A stretch of DNA of 64,000 nt from Bimuria novae-zelandiae CBS 107.79 (taxonomy: Eukaryota; Ascomycota; Dothideomycetes; Pleosporales; Didymosphaeriaceae), in assembly GCA_010015655.1 (NCBI GenBank), contig ML976678.1, positions 430,595 through 494,594 of the forward strand. Reading direction: 5' to 3'. This document shows, piece by piece, positions 22,790 through 34,409 of the stretch. The position numbers and the translations under genes were made by a program. Under the pieces are notes generated by a model. The model ran no database searches. It was not told the origin of the DNA and saw nothing but the letters and a program-made list of their open reading frames with translations. Position 1 is the stretch's first letter. Each line of letters begins with the position of its first letter.

Positions 22790-24928
22790 CTAACGGCGAC
22801 GAGTGCGGCTCCTACTCCGACTCCTATTACGACTAGGACTTCGCGAGCGGCTACGGTCGTTCCGCTTCCTATCGCGCTCCTTACCGCGGTCGCGGTCGTC
22901 CTGGGTAGATCCTCGACCAGGAAGGTAACGATCAGACTCCTGCAACCGGGTTCTGCCACCCCTACTCCCATCGTAACGGTCGTATTCGCCGCCACGGTAG
23001 CCCCTATCGTCCCTTCGCGGCCTCATGTGGTCACCACGGTCACCACGGTCGCGGCTGTATTCACGCTTGCGGCCACCTCCAGGCAAGTACCTATCAACTC
23101 TCTCGATGCTACGAGAACGGCTACGGTCTCGACGGCGGGGAGGGGGTGAGCGATCACGGCCCCGACGTCCACCGCGTGATCGTGATCGGGACTTAGGGCG
23201 GTCTTTGTGGCGGCTGTCGGGAGATCGGCTGCGGGAGTGATGGCGAGATTTGCGGCGGCTAGAGTAGGTTTCTCTAGAGGGACTGCGAGCACGGCGTGAG
23301 TCGCGATCGTCCCTCTCTCTTCGTCTGCTGTTATCACGGGCCCTGGAGGCACGTTTGTCGTCAACACGGCGTGAGCGCTTATCATCCTCGATGTGAGATG
23401 CACGTCTATCATATCGACTCCCGCGTGAACGGCTTCGGCTGTGCTTTCGCATGCCTACACTACGAGTGATGCTATGAGAGCGTGAGCGGCCGCGGGATTT
23501 CTCACGCTTGGTGTCAGGAGGCGGTCTGTCCCATCGCGACTTCGATTCGGACTCAGTGGACTTGATGATCAGTGTATCCTCCATGGGAGTGTCGTCATCC
23601 TTGGGGAGAGTTGGTGTGGCAGGCGACGCTTTGGCTGGGGATTTCATTGCCGAAGAATGTGACTTGCTTTCAATTGCAGCCAACCTAGCAGCGACCGGAT
23701 CTTGCGGTACCAGAGATTTCGGTGGCCGTGCTTTTCGCGAAGGGGGCTCAAGCGATGCTGACCGTCGGGATAGAAACGGCCCCTGCCGTGACTTCGACTT
23801 TTTCATCTCTTCGGTCTCCTGCAGCAGCGCCTTGAGTGCCAAGTCATCGTCGACTTCAAGTTTGGCCTCCTTGGTGATCTCAGGGGACCTCGTACGAGAC
23901 CTGCGCTTCGTGATCTCACGGTCGTCATCGCGGCCTTTGGGACGCTCTCTACGGCGTTCGGGAGTCCTGCTCCGTGCTCGACTATCACGACGGTTCTCAC
24001 GGCGACTATCGCGGCGGCGGTCGCGTTCGCGTTCGCGCTCTCGTTCTCGTTCACGCTCTAGCTCAAACAAGCGTTCCCGTTCGCGGTCTTCTTCGCGGAT
24101 CTTTTTGAGCCGAGCCGCTCGTTCGGCCTCGTCTTTTTCTTCCCGCTCACGTCTCCTTTTCTTGTCTTCCTCCGCGCGTTCTCGATCCTCCCGGCGGCGT
24201 TCTTCGTCCTCCTTGCGCCGCTTCTCTTCACGTTCTGCACGTGCCTGGCGTTCTTTCGCACGACGCTCCTCGTCTTCCCGCTCGCGGCGGCGTCGCTCTT
24301 CCTTCCTCGCCTTCTCTTCTCGCTCGCGCTCATGCGCTTCTTTCTCCCTCACGGTGTCTCGCTCCTGTCGCCTTTCCTCTGCCTCACGGACCCATTCCTC
24401 TTCGCTCTTGCTCCCTCGTTGTTCTTCTTCTGCGGCGACTTCTGGACCGACTTCATTGATGCGATATTCCCGCATCTTCGCACGACCCGTCCCTCCCATG
24501 ATCTCGTCAAGCATATTGGCAATGGTGTCGCTTGCATCTTTATAGAGTCCGCTGCGCTCGACGATGCCTCCCAGCAAGGAAGCAGCGATGTTTGGATCTT
24601 TCGAGAGTAGTGAAGGGGTTTGGTCGGTCTCGCGGTCGACTAGCTCTTCGAGCGCGTCGAGAAGTTTCGCTTTGGCGGGCTATTAGGTATTAGTTGCTGC
24701 AATTGAACATAATCTGAATGTAATGCTCACGCTGACCTCGAACTGCGCCCGCAGCGTGTTGCGAACATTGTCGAATTCACCCTTTTTGCGGAAGTTGTGG
24801 ACAAGCCCATCAACGGCCGACCGCTTCGCCGGGTCAAGGGGCAGTTCAGACAATTTGGGTCTTTTGTGTTCGCGAGGTGCAGAAGGATCGCCGTCGATCG
24901 ACCGCTTGGGGCGGTCCACGTCTACCAT
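22790..24928 (-). CDS. SHG1: COMPASS (Set1C) component Shg1 with long RS-like C-terminus
   Basis: Two exons on the minus strand (24928-24731, 24679-22790) joined in phase 0 across a 51-nt intron (GTGAGC...AATAG), 695 aa. Residues about 39-75 contain VHNFRKKGEFDNVRNTLRAQF, the BOD1/SHG1 domain signature, continued after the splice by AKAKLLDALEELVDRE. The rest is highly charged: Glu/Arg coiled-coil repeats (about 150-270), then an Arg/Ser-dipeptide tail to the C-terminus like that of SR splicing factors. In yeast Shg1 is a small subunit of the H3K4 methyltransferase complex; the RS extension is found in filamentous fungi and hints at links to RNA processing (inference). The minus-to-plus 345-codon open frame on the other strand is a shadow of the repetitive codons. 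Confidence 0.8.
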
Positions 24929-25342
24929 AGCGAGTGATTGTTTCTAGTGAAGGGCGGTCGCAGTCTTGTTGCAGAGGGCGCCGGGTGCAGCCGTCGATAT
25001 GTGAGCGGCGCAACGATTGGTCCCGCTCGGCGCTCAAGAATCCTGCGGGCGTTCCGAAGGGCGCAGTGTAAGAATGAGCGGTACGGAGTGCATATCTGAG
25101 AAGTTAATGTCAAGGTGAACTGGAGCGCAGTAACTAGCTGTAGCGACCCTCGCTATCTTGGCGCCAAGCACTCTCCCGGATCCTGGAGCTGCGGCAACTG
25201 GCAAGCATCGCACGGCGAGCGGACGCGACCTCACCACACAACACCCGGCCTCACTCCTTGCGCTATCCCGATAGCATTCGGTCCCCTCAATTGCAGATCC
25301 CGCACGTTTCTCCGTAATCCCGCACGCTCGAAGTCGCCCACA
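24929..25342. promoter_or_regulatory. Divergent promoter region, SHG1 and complex I subunit
   Basis: 414-bp head-to-head spacer. Both transcription starts must lie here. No individual binding site can be assigned with confidence. Confidence 0.4.
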
Positions 25343-25682
25343 ATGGTTCACAAGGTGCTCTTCTGGAGCGGACTCGGTAAATATCTCACCACCCCTCCGA
25401 GCAGACGCTCGACGCACGGCTAGAGCTACCCGCTGACGACAATGGCACGATGCAGGTGTCGGTGTACGACTATGGCAGCTCGGAATCGAAATGCGCCCTC
25501 TCTTCAACCGCGAATCGCTCTGGGTCTACCCCGTGTTTGCGGGCATCGGCGGCAGCTTCGGATACTGGCTTATGGGCGTTGAGCAACGACAATGGAGGGT
25601 GCTATCTGATCGACGAGACGCCCTACTCGAGAAGCGCGCACGGAGGAAGGAGCGCGAGGAGGCCGCAGCACAGGAAGCATAA
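25343..25682 (+). CDS. Mitochondrial complex I 14-kDa-type accessory subunit
   Basis: Two exons, 25343-25376 (11 codons plus 1 nt) and 25456-25682, 86 aa. The 79-nt intron runs from GTAAAT to ATGCAG. Splicing gives MVHKVLFWSGLGVGVRLWQL at the N-terminus and then GIEMRPLFNRESLWVYPVFAGIGGSFGYWL, matching the compact layout of the fungal NADH:ubiquinone oxidoreductase 14-kDa subunit. It has one hydrophobic segment near residues 30-50 and a charged Arg/Lys/Glu helix at the end. The expected place is the membrane arm of complex I. The gene is easily missed because the start exon is only 34 nt. Family recognition is from memory of the motif layout. Confidence 0.65.
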
Positions 25683-26273
25683 ACAGGCCCATGTGGAGCG
25701 ACTGTGAAAGGAAAGCACGGAAGGCGGTACAAGGGTCGACTTCACCCCAGCCTACGTCTCAATTGACACATGGAAGCTATATCAGTTATTCATACGGAGT
25801 CGCTGGCGGAGCAGGAACACATGGAGTGCGGGGACGCGAGAAGGGTGTTAATGTACTTTATGATTCCTTGAGCCGAGGACTCACCTTGTACAAAATCCTC
25901 AATACACCAAAAACTCCCGAATTCAAATCGCGCTACGTATTTCGAGGTTACGCCGTATATTATATAGCGGATGTTTCGCCGTGGGGTGTTGCATGCGGTG
26001 TGGTGGTGTGGTGGGATATGCCATGCCCAAATGTGTACCTGCCTCAATCGCAAGCTTGCCCGATCCGGTAATTCCAGCAACGATGACTCCTTCCTCAGCT
26101 CGTCTCCCATCACGCAAAAGCGCTTGCAAGCTTTGCCATGTTACCAAGATGACACGGTGTCTCTTTCGTGATGAGTTGAAATAGGTTCCTGTGCGGCCTT
26201 CGCGCTCAACCCACCAATACGTCAGAATTGTTGTGTTCGCCAAGCCCATCCCTCCGCACCTCCAATCAACACC
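25683..26273. other. Intergenic, complex I subunit to CofD-like gene
   Basis: 591 bp of 3' flank and promoter between two plus-strand genes. Includes a GGTGGTGTGGTGGG G/T-rich patch near 26001-26014. No gene recognised. Confidence 0.4.
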
Positions 26274-27798
26274 ATGTCTAACGGCAAGCCGAAAGGCATT
26301 GTTGTCTTCTCTGGCGGAAGTGCAGCCAACAACCTCGTCGACGTATTCAAGGCCGTCAGAGAGGACAAGAAGTGCCAGCTAAGCTATGTTATTCCAATCA
26401 GCGACAATGGAGGAAGCTCGTCAGAGTTGATAAGAGTATTCGGAGGACCAGGTATGTTGGAATTCGCTAGTCTGAAAGTCCCAAAACTGACGAACTAGGA
26501 ATTGGCGATGTCCGCAGTATGTGAACTCTCGGTGTTCCCTTCAAACTGTACTGATCCATTAGGTCGCCTCGTTCGCCTCATCCCGGATGATCCTGACCAC
26601 GACGACAGCGAAAAGGCTGCCATCAAGGTCTTCTTCAATCATCGCTTGCCAAAAGATCAGGTTGCGGCCAAGGTAGAATGGCTGCATATCGTTGAAGCCA
26701 GTCACAGTCTGTGGACTAACATCTCCACGGCGAAGAAAGAGCTCATGCGCGCCATTCTCAATATGGTCAATTTTGAGATCTTAAAGAGATTGCGGCCGAG
26801 CTCTACATTCGACTTCTCTGGCGCAAGTATCGGCAACCTCTTCCTGACCGGGTAAAGTTGTCGCTTGTTACCCTTGCACATTTTTACTGATTCATGCCAG
26901 TGCTCGTCTCTTCACTGGTTCTTTCGAGTCAGCTATTTATTTACTCTCAAGCATCTGCTCCGTGCCAAACCATACTTCAGTTCTACCGGCTATCAACACC
27001 AACTTCACTCATCACATATCTGCCGGCCTCGCCAACGGGGAAGTCATCACAGGCCAAAACAACATATCCCATCCTTCGGAAACAACAGCCCTCGACGATG
27101 CAGTGTCCACCACGCATGAGGATACGGAACGCCACGACGCCATCGAAGACGCAAATCTTCCTGGAACCCTTCCAACCCTACGAAAGCAGTACATCAACTT
27201 CTCCAAAGCAGACGAAGACGATCTCCCGGCGCGCATAGAAAGACTTTGGTACATCAACCCATACGGCCAAGAGATCCGCCTTGCCGCCAACCCAGCGGTC
27301 CTCAACGCTCTCAAAGACACTCAGGCCATCATCTACAGCATCGGCTCGCTCTACACCTCCCTGATCCCCTCGCTTATCCTAAAAGGCGTCGGCAACGCCA
27401 TCTCCAACCCCGCCATCCGCTACAAGATCCTCATCCTTAACTCCACCATCGATCGCGAAACAGGTCCATCAAACAACCCATACTCCGCGCTAGAATTCGT
27501 TGCCGCAATCGCAAAAGCTTGCGCTGAGAGCAGGGGCTTTGTAGGCCAGGTCACGAAGCATGATTATAGGGTGTACGTGACGCATTTGATCCATTTGACA
27601 GGGCCAGGCACGCCGGAGGTAAATAGAGAAGAATTGAAGGAGATTGGCATTGAGACTATCAAGTTGTACGGGAGAAGAGTGGAAGGAGAAAATTTCGCGA
27701 GGTATGATGAGAAGGCTTTGGTGCAGGCTTTAGAGGTTACGATGGGGAGGAGAGATCCGAGGGCGGAGAGGATCAGGAGGAATACACTCGAGGGATAG
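26274..27798 (+). CDS. CofD/UPF0052 (YvcK-like) family protein
   Basis: Four exons: 26274-26451, 26499-26516, 26563-26851 and 26901-27798, 460 aa. Exon 2 is only 18 nt; it restores GPGIGDVRSRLVRL, the conserved second signature, so it must be real if the gene is functional. Other hallmarks are GIVVFSGGSAANNLVD (nucleotide-binding loop) at the N-terminus, YVIPISDNGGSSSELIRVFGG near residues 40-60, and FLTGARLFTGSFESAIYLLS near 160-180, readable only after splicing intron 3. A C-terminal IYSIGSLYTSLIPSLILKGVG element matches the family. Bacterial relatives are 2-phospho-L-lactate transferase and the cell-wall regulator YvcK. The role in fungi is not established. All residues of the glycine motifs are intact. 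Confidence 0.85.
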
Positions 27799-28008
27799 TT
27801 GCATAATCATCAAACCCCACATCATTAAGATTGAAGCTTTCGCGCTCGTGCAGTGATTGCTTCAGGGCTAGAGGAGGACTGCTATCACAGCTTACGCGGC
27901 CAGATGCGGCTAGCGTCACAGGTGGAGGAGTGAGGCGTAGCTTCCACACAAATGGCGCATTACACTTCAACAACCTCACAACGAACAAGACCGCCTTGCA
28001 AAATAATC

Positions 28009-31000
28009 ATGACCGACTCGACGATGCGCGTGCGTTTAGAGCTCCTGCGAATAATTATCCACCTTGTAGCTGTCTCTACGCGGCGAGACTTGTTGCAGTT
28101 GCGACTTGTCAATCGTACGCTTCCCGCCTACACGTACGGACGAAACTGATGGGAACAGATGGCTTCGATGAGGAGGCCATCTCGATGATGTTTGCTGATG
28201 CTGACCCATCTGGCGACAACCCCGCTGGTGAAAGGCCCATACTGAATGGTCATAGTCCCCACATGCCAAACACTGACTATGGTGTCTGGTCGCGATTGGG
28301 GTACATGTCGTTCCGATTGAGGCATTCTAGATACCAGAGTTGCCAACAATCAATCAATCAAAAATTCGGGCTGAGATTGATTTGATTGATCGTCGAGGAC
28401 CTCGAGTTACTAATTAATTAATTAATAGTTAATTTTAAGGCTTTTTAATTAATAATTAATTAATTAATTGATCGAAAAATCGCGCTAAGATAAAATGTGT
28501 ACAGCACAAGCTAGACAGGGTCATCCCACTGCGATACCTGATAGATATCGTGCATCTCGAGCTCTGAGAGCTCTACTGGGAGCTCGCCGTCCGGGGTCTC
28601 CTGGGGTGGAGAGTATCCAGCTCTTAGCCAACTCCGTACGCACGTGATTGTGGAGAGCATTTAAGGGCTTATTTTTTAACGTTTTGGCTCTATTATATCG
28701 CCAACCTTAGAAAACATTCTCTTATAGTAACAAGAGGACGCTAGGATTAAGAGGAGATTAATAGTAAACTAAGAAAGGCGGGGATATCGATTGTAGAGAG
28801 ATACCTAATACCTAATAGGATCTATATGGTATGCGTGATCCTTAGGGACGCTAAGTTTATTATGCTACTAGTAATTAAACTCGTTAGTACTATTAATAAG
28901 TAGAGTAGAAGTTTTAGCTCTTAGAGGCTTAACGTATAACTTAGCGTAGTTATTAATATTACTAACGCGCTTTACTTATTTGCGCGTAAAAGAAATAATA
29001 GGGCAAGCGTCCTCTAATTTATATATAGCCTAGAGCTCTTAGAATTACTAATTAGCTTAATTAAGCTAAACTTTGTACTCTCCAGTCCATGCGTTAACAA
29101 AGTAGTACTTATAGTAAAGGTAAAGGACTATAAAGGCGTAATAAACAGGCGTCTTTTTAAGGAGCTTGTAATACTTTAAGAGCTTTAAGTAGGCTATAGT
29201 TACGTTAATTTTTAAGTAGTCCTCTAGAGCGTTAGGCTTATTAAAATTAATATCTTAAAAGCTCTTAATAAGCTACTTAAAGTGGGAGAGGAGGTACTTA
29301 AAAGTAAAGTATACCTTATAGATTGTACTAAAACGGCTAGAGTCGCCACGGCCTTTAAGTCTCTTTATAGCCTCCTTTAAGGGCTAGAGGACTTTAATAT
29401 ACTAACTAATTATAGCCTAATTAGTAGTAGTAAGGCTTTTTATAAGTACTCTATTAATAGGAGCCCTACTACGCGCGTAAGCTAAGGACTTATTCTATAG
29501 CGCCTTCTCTATCTTGTAATTAATAAGAGCATTAATTACGCGGTGGAGGAAGACTACTCTCTCTATAAAGTTAAGGTAGCTATTCTAGCGAGTGATAACA
29601 GGCTTAATAGGTTTAAAAAGCTATAAAGGCTCTCCTACCTCGCGTGTTAAATATTAAAAGTTATTAAAAAGGTTATGTTGCTAAGGCGTTAATATTAAGT
29701 GTATAACGTCTATAAAGACTTTAATAGGGCCCTTTTCTTGCCACTCGCGTAGGTATTTCTCCTTAAGTCTAAATTATAAGGTGTTATTATTAAAGGCGTC
29801 TTTATTAGTTCTAAATATTATAGTTTGCCCTACTAAGTTAAGCAAGTGAGGTAAGCAGTGGAGGCGTTAGTCCTGTAGGGCAAAGCTATAATAGGCGCCT
29901 AGCGCCTTAAGGGCTATATTATTATTTATTGTATTATTAAGTATAAAGTACCTAACTAAGCTACTATTAATACTAAAGGCCTGTAGCGTCTTAATAATAA
30001 CTATAGCGACTTTCTCGCCTGTATGCGCACTACTAAGTTAAGGGAGGGCAAAAGGTAGGTTATAGAGCTTACTACGACTATTAACGTAGTAAGTAATAAG
30101 CTTATAAAACGCACTCTTGTCGCCTTTTATAGACTAGCTATTAAAGCTAATATAGATTTTGCTAAGGGCGCGAGCGAGCTTAGTTTATATATAAAGCTAT
30201 AAATTTGCGTATAACCTTAATAGGAAGGTAGCGATAGTTATATAGCTCTAAAAAGTAGCTAGCTTAGCCTCTAGGTTAGTAGCGCGTAAGAGCTCTTAAA
30301 AGGACGGCGTCTTTACTTTACGTAGTAGGTAATTATTCTTAGTAAGCTAGCTAACTAAAGCAAGTTAAAAATACTATTAATTAAAGTTTCTTAGGGCGTT
30401 AGACACCTCTTGCGGCACGCTAACGCTGGCGCTTATAAGGCTAGCGAGAGTACGCTGCCCTAACTCTAATAGAGTTAACTATTTGCCCGGGCGAAAGTGC
30501 CTATGGCCTGGCCGTCTCTACTCTATATAGTTCCATGCCGACGATGTAGAGCTTGTCGTCTCTTTAATAAATTGATTACTAGGTACTTTATGTATATAGT
30601 AATAGTGGCAGACGAAAAATATACGCTGTATATTTACCTAGAGAGCGACGCGATACCCGTAATTATAGAGCAAGGACTTCTTAAACCTCTACGTACGTAG
30701 AGGCTTTGTATACTATAGTAACCTCGCCTAGTTAATGCTATTAAAGTTATTAGTAAACTAAGCGTTAAATTCGAGCCCAGGGCTGTTAGAGCTAGGTAAA
30801 GAGGTAACTAAGGGAGTAGTAGTAGCTCTACTTAACGTAGCTTAAGAGGATAGCGTTAGTGTCTCTAGTAGCCTACGAAAGGGCGTTAATATATTTAAGG
30901 GCCTTAAGAGCGTGTTAATTAAGAGTAAAGACTTTACGTTAAAAGCTATAGTATTAAGGTCCCGGAGCTTAGTCTTAAAGCTCTAGCTACCCTAAGTTAC

Positions 31001-32714
31001 TAGTAGATCCTGTGTATTTTATAAGCCAGGCGCGACGACTAGTGACGCTACTAGCCTTTTTACTATATTTAGAAAGCTCCTTTTGCTTTTATTTCGTAAA
31101 CCTAAGGCTATTATATACGTGTAAGAGAGAGGGTGCGAGAGAGTGTAGGAGGAGGGTAGGAGAGAGTATTAATAGAGAGGGCAGACGCGCTAAAATTAGG
31201 GTGTTAAGCTAGCTAATTACCTAATTAGGAAATTACTAAAAACACTAAATAACTAACACTAATAATACGTATAATTAACTATACTTGTTAATATTACTAC
31301 TTTAAAAGGCCTTTTTAGCGTTAAATACGGCGTAAAAATAGATTAAAAGAATCAATTAATCAATCAAAAAAATAGGAAAAAACTGAACTGATTGATTATG
31401 GAGAGAGAGAGAGATTGATTTGATTGATAGGATCAATTTGAGCAAAAATACTAATTGATTGATAGATTGATTGATTGTTGGCAACTCTGCTAGATACCAG
31501 CAAGTCTTCAATGGCCCCCACAAGCGAATCATCAATAGTGTCAACTGGACGACTGTGCCACCAACATTGCAAATAAAGTACCTGTCGTTTCGGCTGAAAC
31601 GGACCGGAGGCCAGCAAAGTTTATTTTCTGATCTTTTCATGAGAGTCAAAAGTATGCTGTCCGGTTCTGGTGAATCTTGTCTGGAAAGAGACGGTTCACG
31701 CAAGAACTGATGTCTCTCTGCGCCCACGATGAGAAAACGTCGTGGGTTGTCGCCCACAACCCCCGCAACATCTCCAAAGTGACTGAACACGCAAAGTCTT
31801 TGAACAAGGCCCGTAAGAGACAGATTCGAATTGCGAATGATACCAGTACGCATAATGACGGGCCTCTCGACGACCGAAGCTATTTTCGGGCTTCTGAGAC
31901 TGAAATAGGTCGTCAGTATGCTCTTGTTTGCTCAACAATCGTATTGGGCGATTGGAAGTCGGCTTCAAGGCTACTTCAAGAGGAGCATGCCTATATTTAT
32001 AGCACCAGCTTGTGTTTTGGTACATCCATTCTAGGATTTGCCATCCAAAGGGCCAGTCCCAGAATTCTGAAATTGCTGCTCGAGTTCAGACCCTTGAGCA
32101 AACGCCGAGTTCGTTCTGGAGCATATGTGGCATTAGTCAACGGCAGCGGCGCCCTAGAGCGGCACTACATTTACGATCTCTTCAAGACGGCCACCAGACG
32201 ATCAGACGGCATCGAAGAAATACTGAGCATTCTATACGAGCATGCCACGCGGCAGAAGCTAATTCAACCCGATCCAATGCGTAAATCAAGCGCCGAGCAA
32301 GTACTCGTAAAAGCTTGTGAGACTGGATGTGCGCCTATTGCGAGGCTTATCATTCAGAAAGTACGTCGTAAGGAAAAAGACAGGGGTCCCGGCTGGCTTT
32401 TGACGGAGGCACTTACGGCAACCTTGATAAATCCAGTATACATTGACAGCAGTAACATTCCATCTGTACCTGAAGCCTACATCGAAACGCTGAAAATCTT
32501 TCTTGAGAGTGGTCCGATCTACTGGACCATTTATCTGAAAGACTGGTTTGACTTGCCAGAACACATCCGACTGAGGGGCCTTGACAAAGCAGTTGTTGAT
32601 CTCTTCAAAGAACATGGATGGCATGCAGGCAAATGGGGAATCGCAAAGTGGATAGGGCTTCCAGCGTACGGTACCGACGTACGTGACCAAGCATCAGTCA
32701 ATTTCGATTCATAG
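28009..32714 (+). pseudogene. F-box/ankyrin-like gene split by a hAT transposon
   Basis: Exon 1 (28009-28114) encodes RLELLRIIIHLVAVSTRRDLLQLRLVN, a typical F-box start. After a 44-nt intron (28115-28158), exon 2 runs from 28159 and is cut at 28334 by a transposon. It resumes in the same frame at 31498 when the element and one copy of its target duplication are ignored. Near 31645 the frame must shift to reach the long downstream frame ending at 32714. A 44-nt GTCAAA...AAAG intron (31645-31688) would do this, but the donor is poor; a frameshift is the alternative. The downstream part (LLQEEHAYIYSTSLCFGTSILGFAIQRASPRILKLLLEFRP and similar) has ankyrin-like helical repeats. The 3.2-kb insertion very likely abolishes the original protein. 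The downstream ORF could be translated alone. Confidence 0.6.
28335..31489 (-). mobile_element. hAT-superfamily DNA transposon, complete but degraded
   Basis: 3,155 bp. The ends are inverted: CAGAGTTGCCAACAATC at 28335-28351 and its reverse complement at 31473-31489, extended inside by TGATTGAT repeats at both ends. The 8-bp target duplication CTAGATAC is at 28327-28334 and 31490-31497. An 8-bp duplication and CAG-starting ends are hAT features. On the minus strand, around 28750-28520, the remains of the transposase C-terminal dimerisation region can be read (RMFSKVGDIIEP, then MLSTITCVRSWLRAG) with in-frame stops. The interior is strongly AT-rich with many TAG/TAA codons, consistent with RIP. 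No intact transposase frame survives, so the copy is non-autonomous now. Confidence 0.9.
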
Positions 32715-34409
32715 GCCCGATCACTCTTTAGACCGTTTCGAGAAGGGCTGAAGGATCACTGCAAGTTGACAAGCATGAGAAGTTCTTGACGAGACAAAGA
32801 CATACTTATCGACTCTGCATCGACTCAATCGTGACCTACGCCAGCATCTGACGATGCGCGCAATGCAGAAGCATGGCTTTAGTCACACGTTGTTGTAACA
32901 GCCAGCCGTTGACAAGCTCTTGGGACGATATCGTACGTCTATCTCTTGAATTAGATATAGTCATAAACATACGCAAGCTAACACGGGTCAGTGAACTAGT
33001 GAAGCCTCCGCGGAGCTAGTGGAGCGATCGCGGCTTCGAGTAGCTATTCATCCAGTACACAGAAGATCGACGCAGAGTCACAGAAACAGCTGAGATGGCG
33101 GAGTGGCTCACATCAGACCATTATTCCGGGCAAGCTTGTCTCTGTCGCAACTCCTAGTTAGTTTTGATAGTCAGTGACTACTGCATCTTCTCCAGCCAAA
33201 AGGGTATTCGGTTGTAACCTCGGAGTCGCTTACGCCGTATTTGAGAAATATCCAAACGAGAACCTGTCGCGACGTTCTAGGTCTGTGGCGAAGTCGCTGC
33301 ACTGATGGTTCTGTTAATGAAGTTTCATTTCATCGTAATTTGACAGAGAGCACCTTGAGTGCAAAAATATCGACTCTGTGGTATTCCCGATCTCTACCCG
33401 AATTATGAGGTGCAAGGGCACTCAGTAACGTGGTCTGACGATCCCTGCGTTCTCGCCAACCGTCGGAAGTAACGAGGCGCATATTATCCATAAATCGCCA
33501 CAACTACCGCCAAGCGAAGATATATTACAGCAGTACTGGTCGAGACTCGCCTTGTAAGCAGTGCTATCCTGGATGTCGGATCTTCTACGAAGAACTAGAC
33601 AACGCAGACCCCGAGTACTGTATCGTATGTGTCGCTACGGTGTCACCTGACCCAATCTATCCCATATTCCAACGGCGGCAACCGTCATATATTATGACAT
33701 TCGAAAATGATATTTTTGGAATCATGATCGACGAAACAGATTTGAGGCTAAGGCGAGCCGTGCTGCAGGTCCACTGCAATTAGCCTTGCCGTCGAAGCTT
33801 TTCGTATTCCCACTATATGTCTGTTTCCACCGTACCTGTCAGAATTCGCGACTAATGGAGACAGTGCGGCTCTCATCGCATGTGACAACCTTTTCTCGAA
33901 CATCCATCTTGGTTCAGTGGATCTGGTTCGTATTCACCATCTCGGATGGCTTCGCCTAGGCTTCTTGCCATCAGCATTGGCAGCTAGACCATTCCTTGCA
34001 ATTTACAGAGTCCTGCGACCCTACGCAAACGGCATACAGAGGTAACCCAGATCCCAGAAGACGATGGCAGTTCAATACCGAGTAGCTATATGCGAGCTAA
34101 TAATAACCGCGGGCTAGCCGGATAGCGGAACTCGCGATGCGCGCAAGCGGTGACTTCGTCTATAGGGATGCACGAGAAGTGGCCAGATGGATGGCCACGA
34201 GCAGTCTGCAAGATCACACGTCCGTGTTCCGTATTCAATGCTTGGACCCGGTAATGGATATATTTCAAATATGCGGATGGATAGGAAGTATAAAGGTCGG
34301 TCATGGTCCCCTCGACGGTGATCGTCAACACAGATCATCAGTGTCCAATTACCTTTCCAGTCCGCATCCAAACACCCTTCCCACGGTATTTCTCTCGAGC
34401 AAAGCCAAC
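32715..34409. other. Gene-poor interval with a possible broken gene
   Basis: 1.7 kb with GC content like coding DNA but no intact gene. From an ATG at 33095 a short frame reads MAEWLTSDHYSGQACLCRN and meets a stop before a GTTAGT donor-like site. Another open stretch at 33230-33316 and the Cys-rich stretch below suggest exons of a decayed gene, but the frames do not connect. Confidence 0.35.
33439..33783 (+). pseudogene. Cys-rich open stretch, probable exon remnant
   Basis: 114 open codons between a TGA at 33436 and a TAG at 33781, with no usable ATG before the Cys cluster. It reads SPCKQCYPGCRIFYEELDNA followed by DPEYCIVC, a C-x2-C-x3-C...C-x2-C arrangement that resembles part of a zinc-binding module. 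I cannot assign a family. Confidence 0.25.

Noticed and set aside
23508..24545. 345-codon plus-strand Ser/Arg-rich frame
   Set aside because: It lies opposite the Arg/Glu/Ser repeats of SHG1; repetitive codons give an open antisense frame without meaning.
30497..31212. Short ORFs inside the hAT element
   Set aside because: They are chance frames in AT-rich RIPped sequence; the transposase relic runs on the minus strand with stops.
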